From the NCBI RefSeq assembly GCF_000586475.1, contig NZ_BAWJ01000015.1, positions 1-64,000 on the forward strand: a stretch of 64,000 nucleotides of DNA. The letters run 5' to 3'. Made by a program: the position numbers and the translations under genes. Source of the DNA: Psychrobacter sp. JCM 18903. Its GTDB lineage: Bacteria > Pseudomonadota > Gammaproteobacteria > Pseudomonadales > Moraxellaceae. The notes beneath the pieces are model-generated. The model saw only the letters and a list, made by a program, of their open reading frames with translations, ran no database searches and had not been told where the DNA came from. Positions 8,282 to 19,056 of this stretch are shown here, one piece after another. Every line of letters starts with the position of its first letter. The stretch's first letter is position 1.

Positions 8282-9417
8282 ATGAGTAAGCGCGATTTTT
8301 ATGAAGTATTAGGTGTGAGCAAGATCGCTGAAAGCAAAGAAATTAAGCGAGCTTACCGCAAGCTGGCTATGAAATATCACCCTGACCGTAACTCTGATGA
8401 TCCAGATGCTGAGGATAAATTCAAAGAAGCATCCATGGCTTACGAAGTACTAAGCAGCGAAGAGAAGCGCTCTGCTTACGATCGCATGGGTCATTCAGCC
8501 TTCGAAAATGGTATGGGTGGCGGCGGCTTTGGCGGTGCAGGTGGTGGCAACTTCCAAGATATTTTCGGTGATATTTTCGGCAACTTTGGCGATATCTTCG
8601 GTCAGCAGCGTGGTGGCGGCGGTGGACGTTCGCGCCGTGGCTCAGATTTGCGTTATGTGATCGAGCTGACTTTAGAAGAAGCGGTACGTGGCTGTAAAAA
8701 AGAAATCAGTTTCACAGCGCCTGCGCCATGCGACACGTGCGATGGTAAAGGGGCAAAAAATGCCTCTGATATCGTAACTTGTCAGACCTGTCATGGACAA
8801 GGTCAAGTGCGTATGCAGCAAGGATTTTTTGCCGTGCAGCAGGCTTGCCCACATTGTGGCGGCACTGGTAAACAAATCAAAAATCCGTGCTCTGACTGTC
8901 ACGGTAATGGCGTTAAAGACAAATCACGTACGCTAGAAGTGTCTATCCCAGCGGGTGTTGATGATGGTGATCGCGTCCGTCTAGCAGGCGAAGGTGAAGC
9001 AGGCGGCGCGGGCGTCCAAAACGGCGATTTATATGTTGAAGTACGCGTAAAACCGCACAACGTCTTTACCCGTCAAGGGGCTGATTTATATATGGACGTA
9101 CCTGTGAGCATCACCGATGCAGCGCTGGGTAAAGAGGTCGAAATTCCAACCTTAGATGGTAAAGTAAAAATCAAGGTTGCCGAAGGCACGCAAAGTGTAA
9201 GTTGCTACGTGTGCGCGGCAAAGGCGTGACGCCAGTACGCACCACCATGAAAGGTGATTTGATTTGCCGTGTGGTTATCGAAACCCCAGTGAACTTAACT
9301 CGCGAGCAAAAAGACCTGTTGCGCCAGTTCCAAGATACGCTTGACGGTGATAGCAAGCATCAGCAGTCGCCACATAAGAAGTCATTCTTTAAAAAGATTG
9401 GCGACTTATTTGATTAA
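8282..9417 (+). CDS. dnaJ: Chaperone protein DnaJ (apparent frameshift)
   Basis: This is a full type I Hsp40, which stimulates the DnaK ATPase and delivers unfolded clients. Order of domains: J-domain (residues 1-70) with KYHPDRN containing HPD, a Gly/Phe-rich linker with repeated DIFG units, a zinc-binding domain with four CxxCxGxG motifs ([32 protein letters not shown]), and the C-terminal substrate-binding domains. The frame breaks near 9197; adding one G there restores [16 protein letters not shown] and the normal C-terminus ending [10 protein letters not shown]. About 379 residues after correction. It is followed by dapB, an order also common in Pseudomonas. The ATG at 8282 is preceded by AGGAGAG. 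Confidence 0.93.
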
Positions 9418-9463
9418 TTGAGTTGTTTCAATAACTCGTTTGGTTAAATAACTAGATACAAAA

Positions 9464-9498
9464 CCCCCAGTGTTTCATGTGAAACACTGGGGGTTTTT
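9464..9498 (+). terminator. dnaJ terminator containing a parS-like palindrome
   Basis: A 14-bp perfect stem (CCCCCAGTGTTTCA with complement TGAAACACTGGGGG) with a 2-base loop is followed by five T residues. Its core 9471-9486, TGTTTCATGTGAAACA, is one base from the parS consensus. Confidence 0.85.
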
Positions 9499-9599
9499 AT
9501 TGACGCTATAAAAAACCATTCAGGTGGTGATATTTGCTAAACTTAGCATCATAACATTTAAAACCTTTCTTATTAATATAGAGCTTTTAGGATAAAAAT

Positions 9600-10447
<848 letters not shown>

Positions 10448-10481
10448 ATAGCGTTGAATATCTGAACAAAACTAATGGTAA

Positions 10482-10515
10482 TAAAAAACGCGCTCATGAT
10501 GGGCGCGTTTTTTAT
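10482..10515 (+). terminator. dapB terminator
   Basis: AAAAAACGCGC and GCGCGTTTTTT form a stem closing a short loop, with a T run downstream. It lies 35 bases after the dapB stop. Confidence 0.8.
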
Positions 10516-10598
10516 TACTCATCTCTGATGTACTCGTCTATGTGACCGTAACTGGAGAATGTTAGCATTGTTTTTAGAGGGCAGATAGCCGACATACT

Positions 10599-11491
10599 TT
10601 ACGACTTATCTTGCAAATTTTTCATAAATTGTTCTTTACTGCGTGTCATCTCTATTTTCAACCAGTTTTTAAATATAACCTTCCTTTCATCTTCGTAAAA
10701 AGGGTAGTAGGACAATAAATGATAAGAAGAACTGTCCGCTACGGGAGGATGTACCAATTCTAAAAATTGATGTGAGATTTCCTTTTCCACCATAAATATT
10801 GAAACAATAGCTGTTCCTAAACCAGCTAAACATCCCTCAATACACAAATAGAAATGTTCTAACACCATGTGTTCGTACGATAAAATGTCACTACTCACCA
10901 ACTTAGACTTATTTATGTGTTGCCATAAATGTGGTCGAGAAGAAGTAAGTAAAAGTTTATTGGTCTGATCCGTTCTAGTGTTGCGAACAGCAACTATGTA
11001 TTCTTCAATAATTTTTTCATGAAATATATTCTTGTCCCATTCAAAATCATTTCTGCGCAAGGCAATATCGATAGATTTTCCTTGAAAGTCTACGATTCCA
11101 CCACCCGTCAGTAACAAAATTTCAAAGCCATAGTTTAGTGAGTTAAATTCAGCCAAACGCGGTATCAACATTTCATAGAAATGGTAGGTTCGCAGGATAG
11201 TACCAATTGTTTCTTTTCATATTGTTGATTCTTCAAATCGACAAGGCAATCGTCTAATTTTGCAAAAATCTGCTGGCAACAGGCGAAAAGTAAGCTGCCA
11301 TTGGATGTAAGTACGAGCTTCTTGTTCACTCTATCAAATAGAATAAGACCTAAAGCATCTTCTAGATTTTTAATCTGTTTGCTTACTGCGCTCTGTGTCA
11401 CAAATAATTTTTGAGATGCTAACGTCACGCTACCATGCTGTGCAACGTAATAAAAAAACTTTAGCGAATTTAAGGATATCTTTTCTATCAT
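10599..11491 (-). CDS. LysR-family transcriptional regulator (apparent frameshift)
   Basis: The N-terminal winged helix-turn-helix reads LKFFYYVAQHGSVTLASQKL and TQSAVSKQIKNLEDALG (residues about 9-45), typical of LysR regulators. A periplasmic-binding-protein-like effector domain follows. One base is missing near 11169; restoring it turns SMKC-stop into SMKWLIPRLAEFN and gives a protein of about 297 residues. It is divergent from the small ORF / LysE exporter / ThrH-like genes, the classical arrangement for a LysR regulator and its target operon. The effector is unknown; an amino acid or homoserine-like compound is inferred from the neighbours. Base composition is AT-rich. Confidence 0.85.
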
Positions 11492-11523
11492 GCCAAAAAC
11501 TCATAAATACTCATGTAAATAAC

Positions 11524-11569
11524 TCAATTTTAGTTTACTGAAAAATATAGGAAGATACAACTAAATTGA
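11524..11569. promoter_or_regulatory. Inverted repeat in the LysR / exporter divergent promoter
   Basis: TCAATTTTAGTT (11524-11535) and AACTAAATTGA (11559-11569) are inverted copies differing by one T and separated by 23 bases. They lie in the 97-base space between the divergent regulator and its presumed target operon, where a LysR operator is expected. Confidence 0.45.
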
Positions 11570-11588
11570 ATAACTACATGAGGTAAGT

Positions 11589-11789
11589 GTGAAAAACACA
11601 GGAAATATAGCTAATAGAAGTATAGAGCTAAATAAATTTAATAATATTGATAAGTTTGTATCCATCTTAGAAGATGTAGGATATGTTTTTATTGATAGTA
11701 AATTATTCCAAAAGCTACAAGATTATAGGAATAACAAAGTAGTTTTAAGAGATGTACTAGTTGTTACTTTTAAAGAGATAGACAAATGA
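11589..11789 (+). CDS. Small hypothetical protein, first gene of the exporter operon
   Basis: A 66-residue protein starts at GTG 11589 with GAGG five bases upstream, and its stop overlaps the ATG of the exporter gene (ATGA), a sign of translational coupling. It contains KFNNIDKFVSILEDVGYVF and ends VVLRDVLVVTFKEIDK. It looks soluble, with alternating helix and strand and no membrane segment or metal motif. I do not recognise the family. Given its position it may modulate or be co-regulated with the exporter, but this is inference. Confidence 0.55.
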   Translation: MKNTGNIANRSIELNKFNNIDKFVSILEDVGYVFIDSKLFQKLQDYRNNKVVLRDVLVVTFKEIDK

Positions 11790-12394
11790 CGGAATTTTTA
11801 GCCGTTATTATGATTACTATTCTTGCTGTCATCAGTCCAGGCGCTGATTTCGCTATCGTAACCAAGAATAGCTACTTATATGGGCGCTCTATTGGTGTAT
11901 TAACTTCTATCGGTATAGCGTTAGGAGTATTAGTCCATGTCGCTTATACCTTGTTAGCCGTTGCCATTGTCATGGAGTTTGCGCCCAATTTTTTGACTAT
12001 CATAAAATATCTTGGTGCGTTTTATCTCATTTATATTGGTTATAAAACATTTAGACAAAAACCTGTAAAGGACGTGGGTTCTTCTACCTGCATTAGTTCT
12101 GCACAAGCGTTACGATATGGTTTCTTTACGAACGCCCTGAATCCTAAGACTACCTTGTTTGTTATTAGCACCTATACGCAAATAGTTAGCGCTATCACCC
12201 CAAAATCTATTTTAATCGGTTACGGGCTGTTCATGTCTGTAGCTCATTTCATATGGTTTGCTCTAGTGGCTTTATTGTTCTCTCAGCGTACTTTAAGAGA
12301 AAAAATGTTAAATAAACAAGTAGCGATCAATCGAGTGATTGGTTTCATATTAGGTTTGTTAGGTGTGTTTTTGCTCTTTACAAACTTAAACTAA
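11786..12394 (+). CDS. LysE/RhtB-family amino acid exporter
   Basis: The 202-residue inner-membrane protein has about six hydrophobic segments and the family hallmark near the N-terminus, VISPGADFAIVTKNSYLYGR. A second conserved stretch, GFFTNALNPKTTLF, lies mid-protein. RhtB/LysE proteins export amino acids such as homoserine, threonine or lysine using the proton gradient. The start overlaps the stop of the 66-residue gene. A ThrH-like homoserine/serine phosphatase gene follows 11 bases downstream, which makes homoserine, threonine or serine plausible substrates. Regulation by the divergent LysR protein is expected. Confidence 0.88.
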   Translation: MTEFLAVIMITILAVISPGADFAIVTKNSYLYGRSIGVLTSIGIALGVLVHVAYTLLAVAIVMEFAPNFLTIIKYLGAFYLIYIGYKTFRQKPVKDVGSSTCISSAQALRYGFFTNALNPKTTLFVISTYTQIVSAITPKSILIGYGLFMSVAHFIWFALVALLFSQRTLREKMLNKQVAINRVIGFILGLLGVFLLFTNLN

Positions 12395-12405
12395 GGAGAG
12401 TCAAA

Positions 12406-13058
12406 ATGAATAAAGTAGCCTTTATTGATATGGAAGGTGTCTTAGTCTCAGAAATATGGAAGTTTTTAGCTAAGCGCCTAGATATATCTGAGCTAAGCAT
12501 AACAACAAGGGAAGTAGAGGATTATCAAAAACTGATGCTATATCGCATAGCTGTTCTAGAAAAGCATCAGATTACTCTGCCAAAAATACAAAGTATTATC
12601 GGGCACTCAATCCAATTGAAGGAGCAAAAGAGTTTCTGCATGCATTAAAGATGAAAGGTTTTGAGATTAAGATTGTGTCAGACTGCTTTCATGAATTACT
12701 TGAAGGATTCTTGCAGCAAATCGAAGTTCCAATGGACATTGTATATTGTCATCGTTTACAGGTCGATAGTGCAGGTTATATTAATAAAGTGCTATACAGT
12801 CGCCAGCATGGTAAACATGAGATTATAGGAAAATATCCTTTATCATTGGGAAATAGTATGGCAATAGGCGATGCGTTTAATGATTTTAGTATGTTAGAAG
12901 CCGTATCTCATGGATACTTATTCTCACCTTCAAAAGAGGTCTTAGAGAAAGCTTTACCTACATTTAATATCGTAAATAGCTATCAGGAGGTTGTAGATTC
13001 TATTGGCATAAAATTTTTCGATAATAATGCCTTTTGTCAGGGACATGGTAAGTCATAG
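12406..13058 (+). CDS. thrH: ThrH-like phosphoserine phosphatase / homoserine phosphotransferase (apparent frameshift)
   Basis: The HAD-superfamily enzyme opens with VAFIDMEGVLVSEIWKF, matching the D-x-E-GVLVPEIW motif specific to ThrH rather than classical SerB. Motif II lies in KIVSDCFHEL, and the final acidic motif in SMAIGDAFNDFSMLEA. The frame slips near 12601-12603; one extra G gives IIGALNPIEGAKEFLHAL. The corrected length is about 217 residues, slightly longer than Pseudomonas ThrH. A strong ribosome site (AAGGAGAG) precedes the ATG. ThrH can move phosphate between phosphoserine and homoserine, consistent with the neighbouring exporter. Confidence 0.78.
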
Positions 13059-13116
13059 ATGCTCCGTTACTGGACTCAATAAAAGGGTACTTTTACAAGA
13101 GACCTACTGTCAATGG

Positions 13117-13147
13117 AAAACGCGCCCGTCATGAGCGCGCTTTTTAT
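13117..13147 (+). terminator. Terminator after the thrH-like gene
   Basis: CGCGC and GCGCG form a short GC-rich stem flanked by AAAA and TTTTT. It lies between convergent genes. Confidence 0.65.
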
Positions 13148-13167
13148 CGATAATAATTTATTGCAGA

Positions 13168-14347
13168 TTAGTCAACGTAGATCACTTCTAACGGTGGAAA
13201 ACCATTAAACTCAATAGATGAATACGAGTTAGTATACGCACCCGTGGTCAACCAAAAGATTTTATCACCAATCTCCAGCTCTTCTGGCAATTGATAGCCC
13301 GCTTCTTCATACATGATATCGGTCGAATCACAAGTAGGACCTGCCAGTACACAGTGCCTTTGCTGGTTGACGTTTCCATCTTAGGCGTATAAACCGGATA
13401 CTTGATGGCTTCACCCAAAGTCTCGATTAAGCCTTGGAATAAGCCCACATCGGTATACACCCAACGTGTTAAATCTGTGTGTGACTTACGTGAGATAAGC
13501 ACCACGTCACTGACCAATACGCCCGATCCACCAACCAATGAACGACCTGGCTCAAGGATAATCTCAGGCATGTCCTCTTCACTATAGTCGTCTGTCAAAT
13601 AACGAGCGATCTCTTCAGCGTAGACTTTTATAGGGTTCACTTCACTGATATAGTTGGCTGGAAAGCCGCCACCCAAATTGATCATTTGTAGCTTAATATC
13701 TTCTTCGTTTTTCATCCAGTCAAACATGTATTTGACCTTGGCTAGCGCATCATCCCAAGCGGCAACGTCTTTTTGCTGACTACCGACGTGGAATGAGATG
13801 CCATAAGGCACTAGACCCAAATCACGAGCTTGAATCAACAGCTCAATCGCCATATTGGGATGACAACCAAACTTACGAGACAATGGCCATTCAGCGGTCT
13901 CAGACCCTTGTACTAAGATACGCACAAAGATTTTTGAACCAGGAGCGTGCTTGGCAATATTTTTTAAATCGGCTTCTGAGTCAGTCGCATACAAGTCAAT
14001 ACCTTTTTCAAAGGCATATTTGACATGCTCCGCTTTTTTAATGGTATTGCCATAAGAGATACGCGATGCTCAACGCCGCAGTCTAATACGCGATCAAGCT
14101 CATAGATGGAGGCACAATCAAAGTTTGAACCAAGATCAGCAAGCAAGTTAATCACTTCAACAGCAGGACTGGCCTTCATTGCATAATGGATTTTTGCATT
14201 GGGAAAAAACCCAACCATTTCATGATATTGGGTTTTGATACGGCTAAGGTCCACGACCAAAAATGGCGTCTCGCGACCTTCAGCAGCTTGAGTGAATTTC
14301 TGCCAGCCGGCAGGGTCAAAATATTGGTCAATTTTGATCATGGTCAT
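13168..14347 (-). CDS. Type III PLP-dependent ornithine/lysine-type decarboxylase (two apparent frameshifts)
   Basis: This is an alanine-racemase-fold decarboxylase of about 393 residues. The PLP lysine lies in IHYAMKASPAVEV, the glycine loop in LGGGFPANY, the phosphate-binding EPGRSLVGGSG further on, and the catalytic cysteine in LAGPTCDSTDIMYEE after correction. One base is missing near 14068 (CC on the coding strand) and one near 13356 (GGCC). Restoring both gives a continuous protein ending LEVIYVD. By similarity it resembles Pseudomonas ornithine decarboxylase and would supply putrescine for polyamine synthesis; lysine activity cannot be excluded. AAAGG precedes the start. Confidence 0.85.
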
Positions 14348-14505
14348 GGTAGGAAACCTTTAATAAAGACAGTAGGTGTTAAAGAGTAAATGCTCGCATC
14401 ACGTCATTGTCATCTCACATTAGTGTCATTACGCATCTCACAGGTAATGAAACCTTGCGTCCATGCTGATTAAATGACGTAAAAATAGCTTAGATGATGA
14501 ATGGA

Positions 14506-15059
14506 CTAAGAATGGCTGGGCTGCGGCTGTTTATCCGCCATTTGTTCGCCTTGTTTTTCGCGTATTTTAACGATTTTACGCACTTTATCGCGAGCACGAG
14601 TTTGCTTGAGACGTGATAAATAATCGACGAATATGACCCCATTTAAATGATCCATTTCATGTTGGATGCATACCGCGAGTAAGCCTTCGACTTCTTCATC
14701 GATTTTTTGACCATTCTCATCTAAGGCTTCAATACGCACTTTGTTCGGGCGCTCGACACTGTCATAGACTTCAGGTACGGACAAACAACCTTCTTCATAG
14801 GGCTGTTTCTCTTCTACCAATGGTGTCACCTTGGGATTGATAAAAACTCTAGGGCTATTTTTATCTTCAGACAGATCCATAACGATGAGCTGAATATGGC
14901 GATCCACTTGCTTGCCGCCAAACCGATACCTTGTGCCTCATACATCGTCTCAATCATATCAGCGATTAAGGTTTTGATTTCAGCAGTCACTTCCTTAACA
15001 GGCGTAGCAATAGTGCGCAGGCGCGGGTCTGGGTAATTTAAAATAGGGAGTAAAGCCAT
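14506..15059 (-). CDS. def: Peptide deformylase (apparent frameshift)
   Basis: Def removes the formyl group from the initiator methionine of new proteins. All three metalloenzyme motifs are present: GIGLAASQ after correction, EGCLSVP with the metal-binding cysteine, and QHEMDHLNG with the HExxH ligands. One base is missing near 14910 (a single G that should be GG on the plus strand). Corrected length is about 184 residues, with a C-terminal basic and Gln-rich tail. The ATG at 15059 was preferred to an in-frame GTG at 15068 because GAGGT lies at the correct distance and the family usually begins MALLPIL. Confidence 0.92.
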
Positions 15060-15068
15060 AACGCTCAC

Positions 15069-15373
15069 CTCAATGATAGGGATAAAATAGGGTTGATATT
15101 ATAGGATAAATGGGGACAAAAGTAATGCTTATCAATACTTTCGCACAATTATTGCTTTTTATCATCGTAAAAAATCAAGGAGGTCGCTTTTATTATAGGC
15201 ATAAAAAGGCCCTGCAATTCGCAAGGCTTTTTAATTTATATAAGCTAGATTAGATGTAATCTGACTTGCATAAGTAGAGTTGCTTTTTAGTAAATTGAGT
15301 TTAGTAAATCAAGTCACTTCTGAGTCATTAAAGTTACTTTGTGCAACCAAAACATCTGAGCAAAAGTGCAAAG
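15069..15373. other. Intergenic region upstream of def
   Basis: This 305-base spacer holds an imperfect hairpin at 15203-15231 (AAAAAGGCC and GGCTTTTT arms) that could terminate either flanking transcript. No ORF is supported. Confidence 0.5.
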
Positions 15374-15628
15374 TTATACGCCACGTTTGCTCATAATCAT
15401 CTCATAGATAAATAACAGGATGATCGCACCGATTACTGAGAATATCAAACCAGTAAATCCGCCATCAGCATTGATACCGATAAGACTAGCTAAGAATCCA
15501 CCTAATAAAGCACCGACGATACCCAATACAATGGTCATTATCCAGCCCATCGGGTCACTGCCTGGCTTGATAGCTCTTGCCAATAAACCTGCAACCAGAC
15601 CTACAATAATCATCCAAATAAAGCTCAT
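15374..15628 (-). CDS. GlsB/YeaQ/YmgE-family stress-response membrane protein
   Basis: The 84-residue protein has three hydrophobic segments with the glycine-rich pattern of the transglycosylase-associated/GlsB family: WMIIVGLVAGLLARAIKPG, then MTIVLGIVGALLGGFLA and FSVIGAIILLFIYEMI. Length and spacing match the family exactly. Members are small inner-membrane proteins induced by stress or acid; biochemical function is unknown. AGGAGAA lies just upstream of the ATG at 15628. It appears monocistronic. Confidence 0.9.
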   Translation of the reverse strand: MSFIWMIIVGLVAGLLARAIKPGSDPMGWIMTIVLGIVGALLGGFLASLIGINADGGFTGLIFSVIGAIILLFIYEMIMSKRGV

Positions 15629-15912
15629 ATTATTCTCCTAATTTATTATCATTTATAATAGTTAATCAATTTTGATAAGCCCATTGTAAGCACTGTATAG
15701 ACGTAAAGGTAAGCGCGAAATGTTACCAGTGTATGAGCTATGTGAGGAAAATCCTAGATTTGCTAATATGCAGGTAGAATAGGTAAATGAAAGGTTACAA
15801 AGGTAGTGAAGTCGAAAACGCCGTTTATATATTAAAGCATTTTTGGATATCGACGCTCCCTAATACTGATACTCTCTATAGTAATCGCAAGTAATCAGAA
15901 AAAGTTGATCAT

Positions 15913-15944
15913 AAAAAAACGTTGCTCATTTATAATAAGCAACG
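15913..15944 (-). terminator. mpl terminator
   Basis: On the reverse strand CGTTGCT pairs with AGCAACG around an 11-base loop and is followed by seven T residues. It lies about 54 bases past the mpl stop. Confidence 0.8.
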
Positions 15945-15997
15945 CTCTTATTTGACACCAGAACTAGACCAGCTAGATTGTTTGTTGCGTAGCTTTA

Positions 15998-17503
15998 TTA
16001 AGTGGCTTTATTACGTAGCGCAGTTAGTAAACGTTGATGAATACCTTCAAAACCGCCATTCGACATAATCACAATGGCGTCACCCGCTTTTGCGTGCATG
16101 TCGATATGCTCGATGATAGCATCGATACTAGAGAGCACCTGTTGGTTGCCCATGTTAGGATTTGCGCTATTGGCATTTTCAATGACTTCTTTTAGACCCC
16201 ACTCCAGTCCTGTCGGCTCGTACCATAAGGTATGATCGGCGAGAGCAGCAGACTCAGCCAAGCTGTCTTGATGAATGCCCATTTTCATGGTGTTACTACG
16301 TGGTTCAATAATCGCCCAAATGCGTCTGTCCGCCAGTTTCTTCTTGGCACCGTCTAAAGTAGTAGTAATGGCTGTAGGGTGATGGGCAAAATCATCAAAG
16401 ACTAAGATATCATTGACATCGCCAATCAGCTCCATCCGACGCTTAATGCCAGCAAATGCTGATAACGCCGCGCACGCAGTTTTAACACTGACGCCGATGT
16501 TATAAGCTGCTGCGACAGCAACCAAGGCGTTATTCACATTATGCATGCCGCTCATCGACCAGTCGACGACGCCTGTGGCTTCTTCATCAGCAACATCAGC
16601 CGCAAAACTAACCGCAAATTGACCACCATCTTCGCTGATAAGTTCAGCCTGCCATTCGCTGTTATTGTCTAAATCCTCATCTTCTACATTAGTAGCGTTT
16701 GCTGCTGAATCCAGTACGGCTGTCCGCCAAACGGGTGTCCAAACCCCTTTCGCTAACGTCTCCTCTAAGCTGGCAGTCGCTGTAGGCATAATGATTTTGC
16801 CCGTACTTGGAATCATGCGCACCATATGATGGAATTGGGTCTGAATAGCCTCAAGATCCGCAAAAATATCCGCATGATCAAATTCTAGGTTATTTAAAAT
16901 AGCCGTACGCGGACGGTAGTGCACGAACTTTGAACGCTTATCAAAAAATGCAGAATCATATTCATCTGCTTCGATAACGAAATAGCCAGTATTTACCGAA
17001 TCGTCATTATCAATTTTATCCGCACCCAAATAACTGCTGTGAGCGAAGACGTGCTGTAAATGCTCATCAGTGGTATCAACCAGTGGCACACCGCCGATTA
17101 AAAACCCAGTGTCGATACCCGCATAGTGCAATATCCAAGCGAGCATAGTCGTCGTCGTGGTTTTACCGTGAGTACCGGCAACGGCTATCACATGACGCGA
17201 TTGTAATACCTGCTCAGATAAAAACTGTGGTCCTGAGGTATAGCGTAGACCTGTGTCCAGCATATATTCGATGACATCCATACCGCGCTTCATGGCATTA
17301 CCAACGACGACTAAATCTGGTGCTGGTTGTAAATGCTCTACCAGATAGCCTTGCTCAATAGTCACGCCCGCGTTTTCCAGTTGGGTGGACATCGGCGGAT
17401 AAACGTTGGCATCTGAGCCCGTGACCGTATGTCCAAGCTCGCGCGCTAGCAATGCCAGTGAGCCCATAAAAGTACCACAAATACCAAGAATATGAATATG
17501 CAT
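15998..17503 (-). CDS. mpl: UDP-N-acetylmuramate:L-Ala-gamma-D-Glu-meso-DAP ligase
   Basis: Mpl recycles murein tripeptide by joining it to UDP-MurNAc in the cytoplasm. The protein begins MHIHILGICGTFMGSLA, contains the Mur-ligase ATP-binding loop AGTHGKTTTTTMLAWIL near residue 108, the NNLEFDHADIF segment and the C-terminal FDDFAHHPTAI motif. At 501 residues it is longer than E. coli Mpl (457), partly because of an acidic insertion (DEDLDNNSEW) and nearby residues in the central domain. The frame opens earlier at 17548, but family similarity begins at 17503. No frameshift is seen. Confidence 0.93.
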   Translation of the reverse strand: MHIHILGICGTFMGSLALLARELGHTVTGSDANVYPPMSTQLENAGVTIEQGYLVEHLQPAPDLVVVGNAMKRGMDVIEYMLDTGLRYTSGPQFLSEQVLQSRHVIAVAGTHGKTTTTTMLAWILHYAGIDTGFLIGGVPLVDTTDEHLQHVFAHSSYLGADKIDNDDSVNTGYFVIEADEYDSAFFDKRSKFVHYRPRTAILNNLEFDHADIFADLEAIQTQFHHMVRMIPSTGKIIMPTATASLEETLAKGVWTPVWRTAVLDSAANATNVEDEDLDNNSEWQAELISEDGGQFAVSFAADVADEEATGVVDWSMSGMHNVNNALVAVAAAYNIGVSVKTACAALSAFAGIKRRMELIGDVNDILVFDDFAHHPTAITTTLDGAKKKLADRRIWAIIEPRSNTMKMGIHQDSLAESAALADHTLWYEPTGLEWGLKEVIENANSANPNMGNQQVLSSIDAIIEHIDMHAKAGDAIVIMSNGGFEGIHQRLLTALRNKAT

Positions 17504-17816
17504 AGACGTTCCGTACGAGCTTAAATTAAAAGAATAAAAATGGAGCATTATCCCAAAAGTTACCGATATTAACCGTGGTTTATTCTAGGATATGCTCAAC
17601 CTAATGATTATCAGTCTTGGCTATAATTAAAATATTATAAATGGTGACGGCGTTAACCGTGCTTCATGTACCAAACGTACTATTGACGCCCGCTTGCCTT
17701 ACCTCTACTTTATATTGCTTCAACCCTATATTCTGTCACAAAAACAGCATAGGATCGCCAAATAGCAGCGTCGAAAATAAGCACTTATTGTAAAGTAAAC
17801 ACCGCATGATGACCAA

Positions 17817-17843
17817 TAAAAAACGCCCAACAAGTAGGCGTTA
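17817..17843 (-). terminator. Terminator downstream of the NlpE-like gene
   Basis: On the reverse strand AACGCC and GGCGTT form a stem followed by a T run. It lies about 90 bases past the lipoprotein stop. Confidence 0.7.
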
Positions 17844-17882
17844 TTAAAAGGATGGTTTTGCTCATTGAGCATCACTATATTC

Positions 17883-17914
17883 AGAGCTTCTAAAATTTAG
17901 AGCCTCTAAATATT
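17883..17914 (+). repeat. Two-unit 16-bp tandem duplication
   Basis: AGAGCTTCTAAAATTT is followed directly by AGAGCCTCTAAATATT, matching at 13 of 16 positions. It lies just beyond the 3' end of the NlpE-like gene. Confidence 0.5.
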
Positions 17915-17929
17915 TATGCCGCTATTTTA

Positions 17930-18600
17930 TTATTTGCGCGACAAGGTATAGTCATTGTTAGGTTTTTTATGTTCATCCATTAAGATAAGATGATTGTCTT
18001 GAATATGATACGCTTCAATGTTTTTGTCTTCATAGACAATCGTAATCATATCATTGTCTTGACGATAAACACCAGGCTCAAACAGGGTGCATTCGGCATT
18101 TCGGGGTTGTTATCTATACTGGTTTTTAGCACTGAACCATCAGCGAACAAATTCAATGTAATATCAGTGCTATCACAAGATTTACAGGGTACCATGCCAC
18201 CATAATCGCCCATTAACGTGGCTTGTAACGTGCCATTACGCGGCTCTGAGCGTGTCAGCGATTGATGGGAATTTGCACCGTTACTCGATTGGGCAGCCGC
18301 AATCAGCGATTGTCCTTCTGACACTTTATCTAGCTCACTACCCGCATTTAATAGATTGGTCTCTGACAAGTTCTCTGCGCTAGCTTGTGCGCTGTTCTCT
18401 TCTACATGATCGATAGGGGCGACCTTAGTCGTCATACCTTTATCGCCGCTAGACGAGGTACTATCACAGCCGATGAGCAGCACACAGAGGGGCAGCGCTA
18501 GCAAACAACGACCACCACGTTTGAGAATAGTTAGCGTGTTAGAACAAGTAGGCAAAAAATATATCATGGTCACACCAAAAAACAGTTTTTTAATAGTCAT
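17930..18600 (-). CDS. NlpE-like outer-membrane lipoprotein (apparent frameshift)
   Basis: A signal peptide ends in LPLCVLLIGCDS, a good lipobox (LIGC at about residue 45), so acylation is expected. After a Ser/Glu/Asn-rich linker comes GTLQATLMGDYGGMVPCKSC, the CxxC-containing start of an NlpE N-terminal barrel, followed by ITLNLFADGSVLKTS. One base is missing near 18085-18087; restoring it gives PNAPLFEPGVYRQD and a C-terminus ending NDYTLSRK. Total about 223 residues. NlpE in E. coli senses surface contact and envelope stress through Cpx; that role is not shown here. The start is uncertain because the signal region is unusually long. Confidence 0.7.
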
Positions 18601-19056
18601 TCCAAATGATTATCGACACTATCGACAACTCAATACGTTGTCAAAAAGGAAAGATAATAGGAGTTATAAATGTTTAAATTAGAGTAGAAGACTACGAGAC
18701 TACAAGTGCCATCTGAGGCTAGGCGGCGAGAAGAAGCTATCGGTAGCCTATCGCCAATCAGTCAACAGTGATGGATATTTAAAACGCTATTTTACCCATC
18801 AAAAAGCAAATAAACTGTGTCAAGATATCAAAGGTTAAAGATATCTCTGTGGCCTTTTTGTTATGATAGGTTTAGCCATGAGCTAAGAATAATGGTTTAA
18901 CATTGATAGATATGACGAACCAAAATTATCGGATATATTTAATAGTGGCTCATTAAAGAACAGACGTTTAGTAATAAACACGCCTGTTAGTTTGGAAAAA
19001 TGGATCTAGCAAAAACAAAGGATATAGCAAAAAGCAACGTAGGGGCTAATTCGCTA
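18601..19056. other. Intergenic region between dsbB and the NlpE-like gene
   Basis: This 456-base spacer contains no ORF longer than a few dozen codons on either strand. A GATATC-containing inverted sequence near 18822-18850 is followed by a short T run, but the stem is irregular. I see no promoter I can defend. Confidence 0.5.

Larger units (their letters stand above)
17504..17929. other. Intergenic region between mpl and the NlpE-like gene
   Basis: This spacer of about 425 bases contains the terminator at 17817-17843 and a two-unit 16-bp duplication at 17883-17914. No ORF or RNA gene is supported. Confidence 0.6.

Noticed and set aside
18820-18862. Hairpin with GATATC arms as a terminator
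   Set aside because: The stem is irregular and the T run is not placed directly after it.
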